In this document: positions 33,840 through 44,776 of the stretch, in pieces
Layout: the number at the start of each line of letters is the position of its first letter
Position numbering within the stretch: position 1 is the stretch's first letter
Origin: Budorcas taxicolor
Lineage: Eukaryota; Chordata; Mammalia; Artiodactyla; Bovidae
Assembly (NCBI RefSeq): GCF_023091745.1
Contig: NC_068930.1
Location: 13,290,262 to 13,354,261, forward strand
DNA length: 64,000 bases
Reading direction: 5' to 3'
Translations under genes and position numbers: made by a program
Notes under the pieces: model-generated
Database searches by the model: none
What the model saw: only the letters and a program-made list of their open reading frames with translations
What the model was told of the DNA's origin: nothing

Positions 33840-33985
33840 TAATTGATCCTATCTGTCTTTCTCCACCAGTGTCTAAACTCCAGAAGACAGGTTTGTGTCT
33901 GTTTTATTTCCTGTCGTATGTCCAGGGCCAAGAATGATACCTCGCACAGACTGGACACTCACTCAACAAACGCTCGGGTGAATAA
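33840..33985 (+). repeat. L2 LINE 3' end
   Basis: The words 'ctaaactccagaagacaggt', 'ttgtgtctgttttatttcct' and 'actcactcaacaaacgctcg' match the L2 3' end in order. Confidence 0.75.
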
Positions 33986-34254
33986 GTACAGTTATTGTGA
34001 TGCTTATGTTTCCATGTGGTTTGTGAAAGATCTGCTCGTATTTCATGGCCGTCGCTGGGACACTTGAATTCTTCCACTCATAATGCCTATTTTCCTGAAG
34101 AATTAGGTGAGGAATGGAGTAAACCAGCTATGAATGGAGTCCACTAGCTATTTCCCAAGGTTTTCAGAACAAACGTTCAATGATCAGAATGGGAACAAGG
34201 GCTTTGCTTTTTTGCTGCTTCTTTAGAATAAATCAACACAGATCTTTATTAAAA

Positions 34255-34512
34255 AATAGTAAGTCCTGGAGAGAATATACAGCTGGTGACCATAGTTAAT
34301 AACATTATATTATAATTTTGCAAGTTGCTTAGAAAGTAGATCTTAATAGTTTTCAGCACAAGTAAAAATATCAATCTTTGTAACTATGTGTGGTGATGGA
34401 TGCTAATGTGATCATTTCACAATATATGCAAATATTGAATCATTATGTCATACACCTAAAACTAATATACTGTTCTATGTCAATTATATCTCAATAAAAA
34501 AGTAAATAATAG
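34255..34512 (+). mobile_element. L1MA/L1MB-type 3' UTR
   Basis: The classic text is clear: 'tggtgaccatagttaataac', 'gtagatcttaatagttttca', 'aactatgtgtggtgatggat' and 'caattatatctcaataaaaa'. Confidence 0.85.
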
Positions 34513-34699
34513 AGACATCGCATCTTTATTGTGTGAAGTGATGATTTCCTGCCCTTTGTCCAGGAGCTGATCTTACAAGGATCACGAGAACATTGATGAT
34601 CCTTACTGTCCCCACCTCAACTTCATTTATTTGCCTTTCTGGGCCAGGATGACATCAGATATATGGTCTTCATCCTGGAAATATCCCATTAAAATGTTA

Positions 34700-34780
34700 T
34701 ATACATAGATACACACACACAAACTTATATATACATACATATACACATATGCATATACATACACATAGATACTTATTTAT
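34700..34780. repeat. TA/CA-rich simple repeat
   Basis: Interrupted ATACAC/ATACAT units. The same kind of sequence resumes at 34989-35050 after a SINE insertion. Confidence 0.75.
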
Positions 34781-34988
34781 ACATGCTAAGCCCCTTCAGT
34801 CGTGTCTGACTCTTTGTGACTCTATGGACTATAGCCTGCCAGGCTCCTCTGTCTCTGGGATTCTCCAGGCAAGAATGGTCGCCATGCCCTGCTCCAGGGA
34901 TCTTCCCAACCCAGGAATGGAACCCATGTCTCTTACGTCTCCTCATTGGCAGGCAGGCTCTTTACCACTAATGCCACCTAGGATGCCC
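34781..34988 (-). mobile_element. Bov-tA SINE within simple repeat
   Basis: This reverse copy runs from 'catgctaagccccttcagtc' to 'atgccacctaggatgccc'. It splits the TA/CA-rich tract. Confidence 0.92.
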
Positions 34989-35187
34989 ATATATGCTTAT
35001 ATACATTATATATAGACATATGTATATACGTGTGCATGTGTATGTATATATAATCTCATCTTTCTTTGAATATTTAAAAATATGTGATGCACTAAAATCT
35101 CTTTACTTCTTTCTCTCTCCTTCTATTGGTCCCACTCTTTTGGAAACCTCTGTACCTAATAATTGTACTCCCAAGTTTCTTGTAGGC

Positions 35188-35376
35188 CAGTGGTCTCCAA
35201 CCTTTAGAGCATCAGGGACCAGTTTTGTGGTAGAAAATTTTTCCATGGACCTGGGAGTGGGTGATTTGGGGATGATTCGAGCACATTACATTTATTGTGC
35301 ACTTTATTTCTATTATTATTACATCAACTCCACCTGAGGTCATCAGGCATTAGATCCTGGAGGTTGGGGACCTCTG
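35188..35376. mobile_element. hAT-like nonautonomous DNA transposon
   Basis: The ends are inverted repeats of about 16 bp: CAGTGGTCTCCAACCT at 35188, and AGGTTGGGGACCTCTG ending at 35376. They have few mismatches and begin with CAG, as hAT elements do. The interior has words such as 'catggacctgggagtggg'. I see no clean 8-bp target duplication. Confidence 0.65.
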
Positions 35377-35486
35377 GGGCTGATTCCTTCACTCTGTTTT
35401 GCCATGAGGTCACCAAGACCTCAAAGTAAGTTTTCAGTCAATATTTGTAATCAGTGACTGATTATTGGGGCCCTAATTTCACAGCA

Positions 35487-35710
35487 TGGGCTTCCCAGGC
35501 AGTGCTGGTGGTAAAGAACCCTCCTGCCAGTGTATGAGGCATAAGAGACCCAGATTTGATCCCTAGGTTGGGAAGATCCCTTGGATAAGGAAAAGGAAAC
35601 CCACTCCAGTATTCTTGCCTGGAGGATCCCATGGACTGAGGAGCCTGGCGGGCTACAGTGCATAGCATCGCGGAGAGTTGGACACGACTGAAGTGACTTA
35701 GCACTGTATG
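35487..35710 (+). mobile_element. Bov-tA SINE
   Basis: The head is 'gggcttcccaggcagtgct'. The body ends 'gacacgactgaagtgactta'. Confidence 0.93.
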
Positions 35711-37483
35711 CGATTTCAAAGCATAGAAGCGTGAACTTAACTTCCAGATCTCAGTCTAAAGAATGGTAGCGCACAGCTTTATTGCAATCCAGAATTTCTT
35801 AAAAGCTGCTGGGATGTGTTTTTGATGACTGTGATTGCTTTATTGTAAGATGAAATTACAAAGATGATAGAATAAATGTATTGACTAAAATGTGCCATTT
35901 TATTTCTGATTTTGTAATTCTTTTTGTCAAAATAGTTTCCCTCTCAACAAGATGTATTTTTCTATGTAAAAAAAGAGCAGAGCTCTGTCAAAAGCCACAT
36001 GCAATGCCCTCAAGAAACTCAGGGAAGCCAAGTATTAGCTGTGGATAAACTTATTCATCATGACACAAGTGTTGACCTAAATTCTCTCTGATTGTATTAA
36101 GGCTCAAGGAGGGCATTTTAGACATGCAATAGGCCCTGCAATCTTGACCCCAAAACACACTGACTCAACACCTTCTAAGGCTGGACCTTCACATTGGTAT
36201 TTTGTCCTTCAAAAAGAGGGAAAATCCTAGCAAGTCACTGTCCTTGGTTGCATCATGCCCGGAGAAAAGAGAGAGAAAAAACAAAATTAAATCTCCTTTT
36301 CATTTAAGCAATTTTAATTCCCCGAGTTAAACAGAGGAAATAAAGATGTGTAACTGGGAGTCCAGGGCGATCCAGCGATTTTGTGCTGAGCATTGTCTCA
36401 TTGTATCCACTCAGGTTTCTTAAGTTCTAGAGTGTCAAAAGTGTCACATTCAGCTCTTTTTCTACTTGAATCTTGATGAAATAAATGGAGGTATCATGTA
36501 GCCTATTAAAAAAGACATATAAGGAAAACTTACAATTTTTTAAATGTATATTTATGCTGCTAGTAATTATTCTAGAAGTTAAAAATGCTTTTGTGCATTT
36601 GCTTACTTGTAAGTCAGCTTCAAAAAAAAAAAAAATCTTTGGGTAGAATTTTAAAGATCTCTTTTGTAGAAACACTGGGGTCTTGTAATTGGTTGAGTAC
36701 AACTAGCCAGTCTGAGAGGATGACCTTTCACCTCAACCCAAAAAAGAGCACTCTGGAGAAAGAGGTGCCGTAATCTGGGTTTAAGGATTCTTAGCAACAT
36801 GTTGAGAGCCTGCTCGCTGCTCCACACACAGACAGTGGCAAGAAATCTCAGCCTCAACATGAGTTTAGCCCTTGAGAAAATCTACGCCAGAGAATGAAGA
36901 AAGGATAGGTCCCACGCCCCTTCGCCAGGTGGAGACGGATCCTTATAATTAGTGGTAGGAAATTGTTATGAGAAGGAAAGGAGAGATTAGCCTGAAAGAG
37001 GCCACTATGTTCAAGTCTGGATTTGATGGTCCTGCCACTCTGACTTCATTTTTTCTTCTCTCTGTCCAATCCTTTAGCATTATACCTCTTCCATCACACA
37101 TTTGACATGTAGCTTTGCTCCTTATATTCATCCTGGCATAGATGTTAGCTCCCAGCTCCAGAGTCCAGCTGGGAGTTAGAGTCTCTTCAAATCCATTTAT
37201 GACCCGGGGGCCCTGAATCTCACATTTTTCAGCTTTCAGGTAGGTGTGTCCATAGTACTTTCCTAATAGATTTGCTGTGTTAAATAGAGTAATGAAAATG
37301 CATGACTAAGCCCAATGTTTAAAGGCCCCAGTAAGCACTACTTTAAAAATGCCACACTCTGAGTTATGGTTTCAACCTGGTGGTTCTACCTGCGTGCCTT
37401 GTTGAGGCTTGGAAATAAGACTCTAACATCTTTAAGATACTGTTGTTAGGATCTTATTTAAGGACATCAGTGTTGGTGATTTA
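35711..37483. other. Unique DNA, nothing recognised
   Basis: Small open frames at 36427-37131 lack signatures. A poly-A run lies near 36621. No exon is supported. Confidence 0.35.
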
Positions 37484-37680
37484 GTTGCTAAGTCATGTAC
37501 AATTCTTGCAACCCCATGCGTTGTAGCCCACCAGGCTCCTCTGTCCATGGGATTCTCCAGGCCATCATACTGGAATAGGTCGCAATTTCTTTCTCCAGGG
37601 AATCTTCCTTACCCAGGGATTGAACCTGGGTCTCCTGCAATGCAGGCAGATTCTTTACCAAGTGAGCTACCAGGGAAGCC
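37484..37680 (-). mobile_element. Bov-tA SINE
   Basis: This reverse copy runs from 'tagttgctaagtcatgtac' to 'gtgagctaccagggaagcc'. Confidence 0.92.
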
Positions 37681-37817
37681 TTTTAAAGAATTGGGACTCA
37701 GTATACAATTACTACAATTCATGTTAGCAGGTTAATTTATAACTTGTTATCCTATAACTCATTTCTGGGGATATAATATCATTTCTTTCTGAGCAGGAAA
37801 TTTAATAATATCACACA

Positions 37818-38040
37818 GTTTTTATTGAGAGCCTAACATGTGCTGGGCCATTTACTACTATTAATAGGTGCTGAGGTATGTTATCCCTCATCCTAATAAT
37901 GTCCCCGAAAATTGATTTAATTATCTCTCTTTTACAGTTGAGGCTAAACTGAGGTTCAGAGAGGTTAAGTAGCTGACCCAAAGTCTCAAGGCAGGTTCAC
38001 AGGTAACAAGGATAGATTTTTAACACTGGGTTCACAGGAC
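37818..38040 (-). repeat. MIR SINE
   Basis: The words 'gagcctaacatgtgctggg', 'tttacagttgaggctaaac' and 'ggttcagagaggttaagtag' are in reverse MIR order. Confidence 0.8.
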
Positions 38041-39189
38041 CTCATTTTCTTTCCCTCATTTCTTGTCACCACAGTCTTGATATTAGAGTAAGTTGCTTTA
38101 GGTGCTGCCTGGAATGTCTGATATTTAAACAGAAAATTCTGAAGGTGCCAGGACCAATGACTACGGTTTACACAGTGTCCTGGACGCTGTTGACAACCTC
38201 CATTCCTCTTTTCATCCTTCTCATTCTCTTTTTCTGTCACTCTTGCTCCCTCTTCTTTCTTCGAGATGTCTAAACAAAGTCATCAAATGAGAAGCAAGTT
38301 CTACTTTACATTTAGAGGTAGAAATTGGGTGTGTGTTATTTGTTGGGGGATTTGGAAGAGATTCTCCAAGAATTGAGACTGATACCTGAGTGTCAGAACT
38401 TGTAGGACTAGGATTTCATGGATTTTAGGATTTCATTCCTGGTTCCTGCAAAATTATAATATAAAGCAAATATCCAGAAAATCTGTGACTGACAAGAAGA
38501 ATATTGGCCAGGATAAAAAATTCACATTTGCAATTCACAATTGCATTGCAATGCTTAATGTAAAGTCAACTATAATATGACATTAAAATAAATTCAGCCT
38601 GATGTCATCCAATAATTAGATAAATATGATCTATATTTTAGCAGGTCTAATCAGCATGTTTTTATATGAAAAATTTCTAAAGAAGGAAAAACTGCACTGC
38701 GTACTTTCTTACCATACAGGTCTGAGGTGGCAAAATAAATTTTCAACTCAGGTATCTGCTACAACTTCCCAGAGAATTGTTTCTTTAATCTTTATTCAAG
38801 GTAGAGACAATGTCCCTCTCAGATCATTGTGGGAGGCAACTGAGACAACATTTTAGAGACTTGGTCTTGGACTCTAGGTTCAGTTGCATTTGTCTCACTT
38901 CCCTCTTGACTTCTTCCCTTGTTCTCTTTGCCTGTTTAGCGGTTATGTTTTCTTTGTATATTGTAGCTATATAGTTCACGTTAAGTTCTTTTGAGACAGT
39001 AATAGAGTAAAACCAAATATACTGTAATAGACACTGTAGTAGACCTTGTAACAGACAGACTCTGAATAGGGTACCTGAACTCTGGATGTTCTTGGCGTGT
39101 CAGATTTCCCATGGTAGTTAAAAAGTTGGATAAGATTTTAATCCCATTCAGTAAGGAGGCTTGTCAGAGAGAAAAACAAGTATTTTATG
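38041..39189. other. Unique DNA
   Basis: A micro-exon-like stretch bounded by CAG/GT occurs near 38720-38750, but it is too short to support. Otherwise no feature is seen. Confidence 0.3.
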
Positions 39190-39536
39190 GTAGCCCATAT
39201 ATGTGGCGTCTAGGAAGAATGGTACTGATGAACATGTTGGCAAAGAAGAAATAGACACAGACGTAGAGAGCAGATGTATGGATAGCAAGTGGGGGTGGGA
39301 TGAAATGGGAAATTGAGATTGATGTGCATATATTATAATTTATATAATATAGATAACTAACAGGAACTGACTGACATACTAACCGACTAACCAACCAACT
39401 AGCAAGAATGCAACTCCGTGCTCTGTGGCGACCTAAATAGGAAGACAATCCAAGGAAGAAAGAATATATGTACATGTGTGGCTGATTAACTTTGCTGTAC
39501 AGCAGAAACTAACATAATAAAAAATGTAAAAATCCT
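39190..39536 (+). mobile_element. L1 3' UTR and tail
   Basis: The words 'aatggtactgatgaacatgt', 'ggctgattaactttgctgt' and 'cagcagaaactaacataata' match the ruminant L1 3' end. Confidence 0.85.
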
Positions 39537-39597
39537 GGAACAAAAGTAAAGTTGCTTGAATCGAATCACCTGATTTCTTGAATTTCTGAGGCAATAG

Positions 39598-39812
39598 TGA
39601 AAAGTGAAAATGTTAGTTGCTCAGTTGTGTCTGACTCTGCGACCCCATGGACTGTAGCCTGCCAGGCTCCTCTGTCCATGGGAGTCTCTACGCAAAAATA
39701 CTGGAATGGGTAGCCATTCCCTTCTCCAGGGGATCTTCCTAACCCAGGGATTAAACCTAGGTCTACTCCCTTGCAGACAGATTCTTTACTATTTGAGCCA
39801 ATGGAAGCAATG
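39598..39812 (-). mobile_element. Bov-tA SINE
   Basis: This reverse copy runs from 'gtgaaaagtgaaaatgttag' to 'tttgagccaatggaagca'. Confidence 0.9.
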
Positions 39813-39998
39813 GTATAGTCATGCAAATAAGTAAATATTGGAGACTGAATATATGTTCTAGAAGCATCTACTGGTAGCTACTCCTATTTAAAATGCTGAT
39901 TGGGCTCAAGTTCAGAGGAACAGTTGAGATTATTCCAAAATTTTGGCAATTTGAATCTACTGTGAAAGATAGGTAACAATAATATATTTCAAATGTAA

Positions 39999-40059
39999 TA
40001 TTCCCATCTCTCTCAGAATTTTCCACAGTTTGTGGAAAATTCTGAGAGAGATGGGAATA
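39999..40059. repeat. Perfect 29-bp inverted repeat (foldback) at BovB 5' junction
   Basis: The arms at 39999-40027 and 40031-40059 are exact reverse complements separated by GTT. Both arms are BovB sequence, the left one in reverse orientation. The structure marks the 5' end of the BovB insertion. Confidence 0.95.
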
Positions 40060-40693
40060 CCAGACCACCTGACCTGCCTCTTGAAAAATCTGTATGCAGG
40101 TCAGGAAGCAACAGTTAGAACTGAACATGGAACAACAGACTGGTTTCAAATAGGAAAAGGAGTACGTCAAGGCTGTATATTGTCACCCTGCTTATTTAAC
40201 TTATATGCAGAGTACATCATGAGAAACACTGGGCTGGAAGAAGCACAAGCTGGAATCAAGATTGCCGGGAGAAATATCAAGAACCTCAGATATGCAGATG
40301 ACACCACCCTTATGGCAGAAAATGAAGAGGAACTAAAAAGCCTCTTGATGAAAGTGAAAGAGGAGAGTGAAAAAGTTGGCTTAAAGCTCAACATTCAGAA
40401 AACGAAGATCATGGCATCTGGTCCCATCACTTCATGGGAAGTAGATGGGAAAACCGTGGAAACAGTGTCAGACTTCAATTTTTTGGGGCTCCAAAATCAC
40501 TGCAGATGGTGATTGCAGCCATGAAATTAAAAGACGCTTACTCCTTGGAAGAAAAGTTATGACCAACCTAGATAGTATATTCAAAAGCAGAGACATTACT
40601 TTGCTGACTAAGGTCCGTCTAGTCAAGGCTATGGTTTTTCCTGTGGTCATGTACGGAAGTGAGAGTTGGACTGTGAAGAAGGCTGAGCACTGA
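40030..40693 (+). pseudogene. BovB reverse transcriptase remnant with one-base frameshift
   Basis: The first frame (from 40030) contains GVRQGCILSPCLFN and RYADDTTLMAE. It shifts after SDFN at about 40477 because of an extra A, and the second frame (to 40693) continues with GSKITADGDC and ends near ESWTVKKAEH. The endonuclease is absent through 5' truncation, so it cannot be autonomous. Confidence 0.88.
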
Positions 40694-41006
40694 AGAATTG
40701 ATGCTTTTGAACTGTGGTGTTGGAGAAGACTCTTGAGAGACCCTTGGACTACTTTGGCCACCTCATGCAAAGAGTTGACTCATTGGAAAAGACTCTGATG
40801 CTGGGAGGGATTGGGGGCAGGAGGAGAAGGGGATGACAGAGGATGAGATGGCTGGATGGCATCACTGACCCGATGAACATGAGTCTGAGTGAACTCCGGG
40901 AGTTGGTGATGGACAAGGAGGCCTGGCATGCTGCGATTCATGGGGTCGCAAACAGTCAGACACAACTCAGCGACTGAACTGAACTGAACTGAACTGAACT
41001 GAACTG
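40031..41006 (+). mobile_element. BovB, 5'-truncated, RT part and 3' end
   Basis: The element carries the RT C-terminal half with the YADD box and the 3' tail of repeated GAACT units. Relative to other copies here, about 85-95 bp are deleted near 40750, where 'cccttggact' joins 'actttggccacc'. A possible target duplication AATATTC overlaps the foldback. Confidence 0.93.
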
Positions 41007-41017
41007 AATATTCTTTG

Positions 41018-41169
41018 AGGTCTTCCCAGGTGGCATAGTGGTAAAGGATCGGCCTGCCAAGCAGGAGATGTGGGTTTGATCCCTAGTCTGGAAGATCCCC
41101 TGGAGAAGGAAATGGCATCCCTCTCTAATTTCTTGCCTGAGAAATCCCATGGACAGAGGAGCCTGGTTT
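41018..41169 (+). mobile_element. Bov-tA SINE, 3'-truncated
   Basis: The head is 'ggtcttcccaggtggcatag'. The body stops after 'cagaggagcctggtt' and abuts BovB text. Confidence 0.9.
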
Positions 41170-41300
41170 AAATAGCATCACTAACTCAGTGGACATGAAT
41201 TTGAGCAAATTCTGGGAGATACTAGAGGACAAAGTAGCCTGGCGTGTTGAATCCATGGGATAGCAAAGAGTCAGGCATGGTTTAGAGACTGAAGAAATAG
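41170..41300 (+). mobile_element. BovB 3' tail fragment
   Basis: The words 'tagcatcactaactcagtgg' through 'gagactgaagaaatagac' are the final BovB block, diverged. Confidence 0.8.
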
Positions 41301-41725
41301 ACAATGTAATCATGCTTGCCAGTATTTAGGAAGAAGATTCCCCCATCTGTTGTGTCCCTTACCTTGCAATGTCAGAAGTTTAGCTAAGAACAGCATCATT
41401 AGAACTTTCCTTTCAGAGCTTATGAGTTTATTTGATCTTGAACTGTTCACCTGGATGTATACAAGAGAAATTTGTCTGCAAAGGGACATAGTTTGCGGTA
41501 TAGGCTGCTACAGGAAGGGCCATCAGGGGCACAGGCAGTGAGTGGGACAACCTTTGGCTAAGGTGCACAGTAAGCAGACTCTAGGCAGCAGGGAGTAACC
41601 AAAACACTGCTTGAAAGATTGCAGTGAAGACTGCAAGACTTCACAGGATTCTTTATCTATAAGAATCCACTATTGGTCCCTGTGCGGGGATGTCAAGAAC
41701 AGTTATTTACATGCACTTATGAAAC

Positions 41726-42814
41726 TGCTTTATTGACTATGCCAAAGCCTTTGACTGTGTGGATCACAATAAACTGTGGAAAATTCTGAAAGAGACGGGA
41801 ATACCAGACCACCTGACCTGCCTCTTTAGAAACCTATATGCAGGTCAGGAAGAAATAGTTAGAACTGAACATGGAACTGGTTCCAAATAGGAAAAGGAGT
41901 ACGTCAAGGCTGTATATTGTCACCCTGCGTATTTAACTTCTATGCAGAGTACATCATGAGAAATGCTGGACTGGAAGAAGCACAAGCTGGAATCAAGATT
42001 GCCAGGAGAAATATCAATAACCTCAGATATGCAGATGACACCACCCTTATGGCAGAAAATGAAGAGGAACTAAAAAGCCTCTTGATGAAAGTGAAAGAGG
42101 AGAGTGAAAAAGTTGGTTTAAAGCACAACATTCAGAAAATGAAGATCATGGCATCTGGTCCCATCACTTCATGGCAGATAGATGGGGAAACAGTGGAAAC
42201 AGTGTCAGACTTCAATTTTTTGGGGCTCCAAAATCACTGCAGATGGTGATTGCAGCCATGAAATTAAAAGACGCTTACTCCTTGGAAGAAAAGTTATGAC
42301 CAACCTAGATAGCATATTCAAAAGCAGAGACATTACTTTGCTGACTAAGGTCCGTCTAGTCAAGGCTATGGTTTTCCCAGTGGTCATGTATGGATGTGAG
42401 AGTTGGACTGTGAAGAAGGCTGAGCGCTGAAGAATTGATGCTTTTGAACTGTGGTGTTGGAGAAGACTCTTGAGAGTGCCTTGGACTGCAAGGAGATCCA
42501 ACCAGTCCATTCTAAAGGAGGTCAGTCCTGGTTGTACTTTGGAAGGAATGATGCTAAAGCTGAAACTCAATACTTCGGCCACTTCATGCAAAGAGTTGAC
42601 TCATTGGAAAAGACTCTGATGGGAGGGATTGGGGTCAGGAGGAGAAGGGGACAACAGAGGATGAGATGGCTAGATGGCATCACTGACTTGATGGACATGA
42701 GGTTCAGTGAACTCCGGGAGTTGGTGATGGACAGGGAAGCCTGGCGTGCTGCGATTCATGGGGTCACAGAGAGTCTGACACGACTGAGCGACTGAACTGA
42801 ACTGAACTGAACAG
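41726..42814 (+). mobile_element. BovB, 5'-truncated, second same-direction copy
   Basis: The element starts in the RT domain at 'tgctttattgactatgcc' and ends in the GAACT tail. ATGAAAC at 41719-41725 and 42815-42821 is a possible short target duplication. It starts slightly further 5' than the copy at 40031 and has no foldback. Confidence 0.92.
41917..42430 (+). pseudogene. BovB reverse transcriptase remnant with the same frameshift
   Basis: YADD is intact, but the frame breaks at about 42214 through the same extra A seen at 40477. A further 7-base loss lies upstream near 41877 ('catggaactggttcc'). The frame resumes as GSKITADGDC up to ESWTVKKAER. Confidence 0.87.
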
Positions 42815-43633
42815 ATGAAACAAAACAAATTGACACTCATGCAGTGCAGTCATGACTGTAAAGGAGTAAGCAGAATGTAATTTACTCAGCTAGATACTTT
42901 GAATGGAAAACAGAGATTTAAACAGAATGTTGATAAAGAAATTTGAAATATTGTTCTGGATTGCTTCTAAACATGGTTTTCAGCCCTTGGTCTATATATA
43001 CACCTGTCGACATCACGCACATCACCTATCCACTTTGAGAACCCAAAAGTAATGTGGGTAGATTTGGGAGGGGTTCGTGAAAATTCTTAGAGAAAAAAAA
43101 ATCAGTGGAAAAATGAATAATTCTTCTTTGTGTATTTCTAATTTTTTTTAATAGTGTAAGTTTTAAGTTGTCTAAGTAACAGCTCCACTGTGAGATTTGG
43201 CAAAAAAAGTGGAAATTAATAATAGTTGAGCCCTTGAGAGAAAAATGATGACCAGTCCCCCAGAGCTTGCCATTCTGTCAAAGTGTGAAACTGTGCTTGA
43301 TTTCACATTACCAAATCTTTTTCTGAAAATGTGTGCCAAGTTAGAAAGAATCGCTTGTAGGAAAGAAGTGGGGTAATGTACTTCTGAAAAATGCAACACA
43401 AAGTTGTGTCTAGTGGTGTTGCTGTGTTCACGACCCTGGGAATGAGTTTCTGTTCACAAACTACGCATGGCTTTATGTGTTGCTGACTTTTGAAGGTTGG
43501 AGTCCAGAGGCTTGATTTTTTGGGGGGTCTTATCTGTGTTCCTACAGCCCACACTGTCAGCTACAGTGGTGGATACCTTTTCGGTTGGCAGCAAATGCCC
43601 ATGGAATGCATCAGACTGACCAAACTATACGCA
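42815..43633. other. Unique DNA
   Basis: No repeat or exon is recognised. Confidence 0.35.
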
Positions 43634-43757
43634 TGCTAAGTCATTTCAGTCATGTCTGACTTTTTGTGACCCTATGGACTGTGGCCCACCAGGCTCCCCT
43701 GGCCAAGGAATTCTCCAGGAGAAAATACTGGAGTGGGTTGCCATTTCCTTCCCCAGA
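43634..43757 (-). mobile_element. Bov-tA/BovA body fragment
   Basis: The reverse BovA body only, from 'gctaagtcatttcagtcatg' to 'gccatttccttccccaga'. Confidence 0.88.
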
Positions 43758-44736
43758 CCAATCTAAATAGGGAGCGGACAAATAAAATATTCACATTGAA
43801 AAGAAAAAAACAATAAGAATTACTTATGACAAGCATGCTAATATAGTATGAGAAAGAGTAGCCACCAGAGAATTTATAATAGAATATGCACCATTTCTTT
43901 TCCCTTCAAGGAAATGGACTTAAGATTCTACACACATTTTCTATTCTGAAATGGACATATTTCTCCAATCAAAATAAGTTAAACTTTAAAGAAATTACCT
44001 TTGGCACTGTAGGATTCAGTGTTTTCCTTATGTGTTTTTTTTTTTTTTTCCGAAAGATTAATATTTTCCCTGCCAACCTTTGAATTCAAACGAATGTTCT
44101 CATGGCTTTGGAGATTTTGTTTGCATCATTAGTCAGAAATCCCTTTTAAAATGAGTGAATTAATTTGTTGGAATTAGGTTAACAAGTCATATCTTAAGTG
44201 CACTGGTTTACATTGTGGTTTGTGGTGAGTTTATGGAGGTTTTGAGAGAAAATTCCAAGTGCTGAAAGCAAACCTTTCTCAGACCATGGTTCCTTTATGA
44301 ACTAAGCACAGAGTTTCCTTTTGTGGTCTGGGGTGATGTGGCTTTGGATAATAAATATCCGTAAGAAGATTTCCTGAGGTTGACTGGAAGGCGTCACTGA
44401 CACTTGAAGTGGTTGAATTTCAAAGCTTTCCACAGGAACTGGAAGCCTCTCTCTCTCTCTTTCTTTTTTTTTTGGACATAAAATAAAAGGACCATCCCTT
44501 TATTATCATGTCCTCATAGACAATAATGATCTAATCTCTTTCATTGTTGCTGTTTTTTTTTTTTTTCACTCACAGTCCTTTTTTTGATGTGTGGACCAAG
44601 AAGATGAGCATCATCATTTTGTATTTCTTTCTTGAAATATCTTTCATTATCTTGTGTGTCCAATTTTTGGATAAGGAAAATACAACCTTTTGACTCCTCA
44701 GTTATCAAAGAGTCCTGTTGGGAGTCTGAGCAAGAA
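43758..44736. other. Unique DNA, some conserved-looking stretches
   Basis: Poly-T runs lie near 44034 and 44555. The stretch at about 44090-44240 is free of insertions and resembles conserved noncoding sequence. No exon is supported. Confidence 0.3.
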
Positions 44737-44743
44737 ACACACA

Positions 44744-44776
<33 letters not shown>
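44737..44776. repeat. (AC)n microsatellite
   Basis: About 20 AC units with one AT interruption. It is likely polymorphic. Confidence 0.9.

Noticed and set aside
34700..35050. Apparent array of short repeats
   Set aside because: It is a TA/CA simple repeat split by a SINE, not a CRISPR-like or satellite array.
38720..38752. Micro-exon-like stretch between CAG and GT, in phase with exon 3
   Set aside because: At about 32 bp the match is too easy by chance, and the donor is weak.
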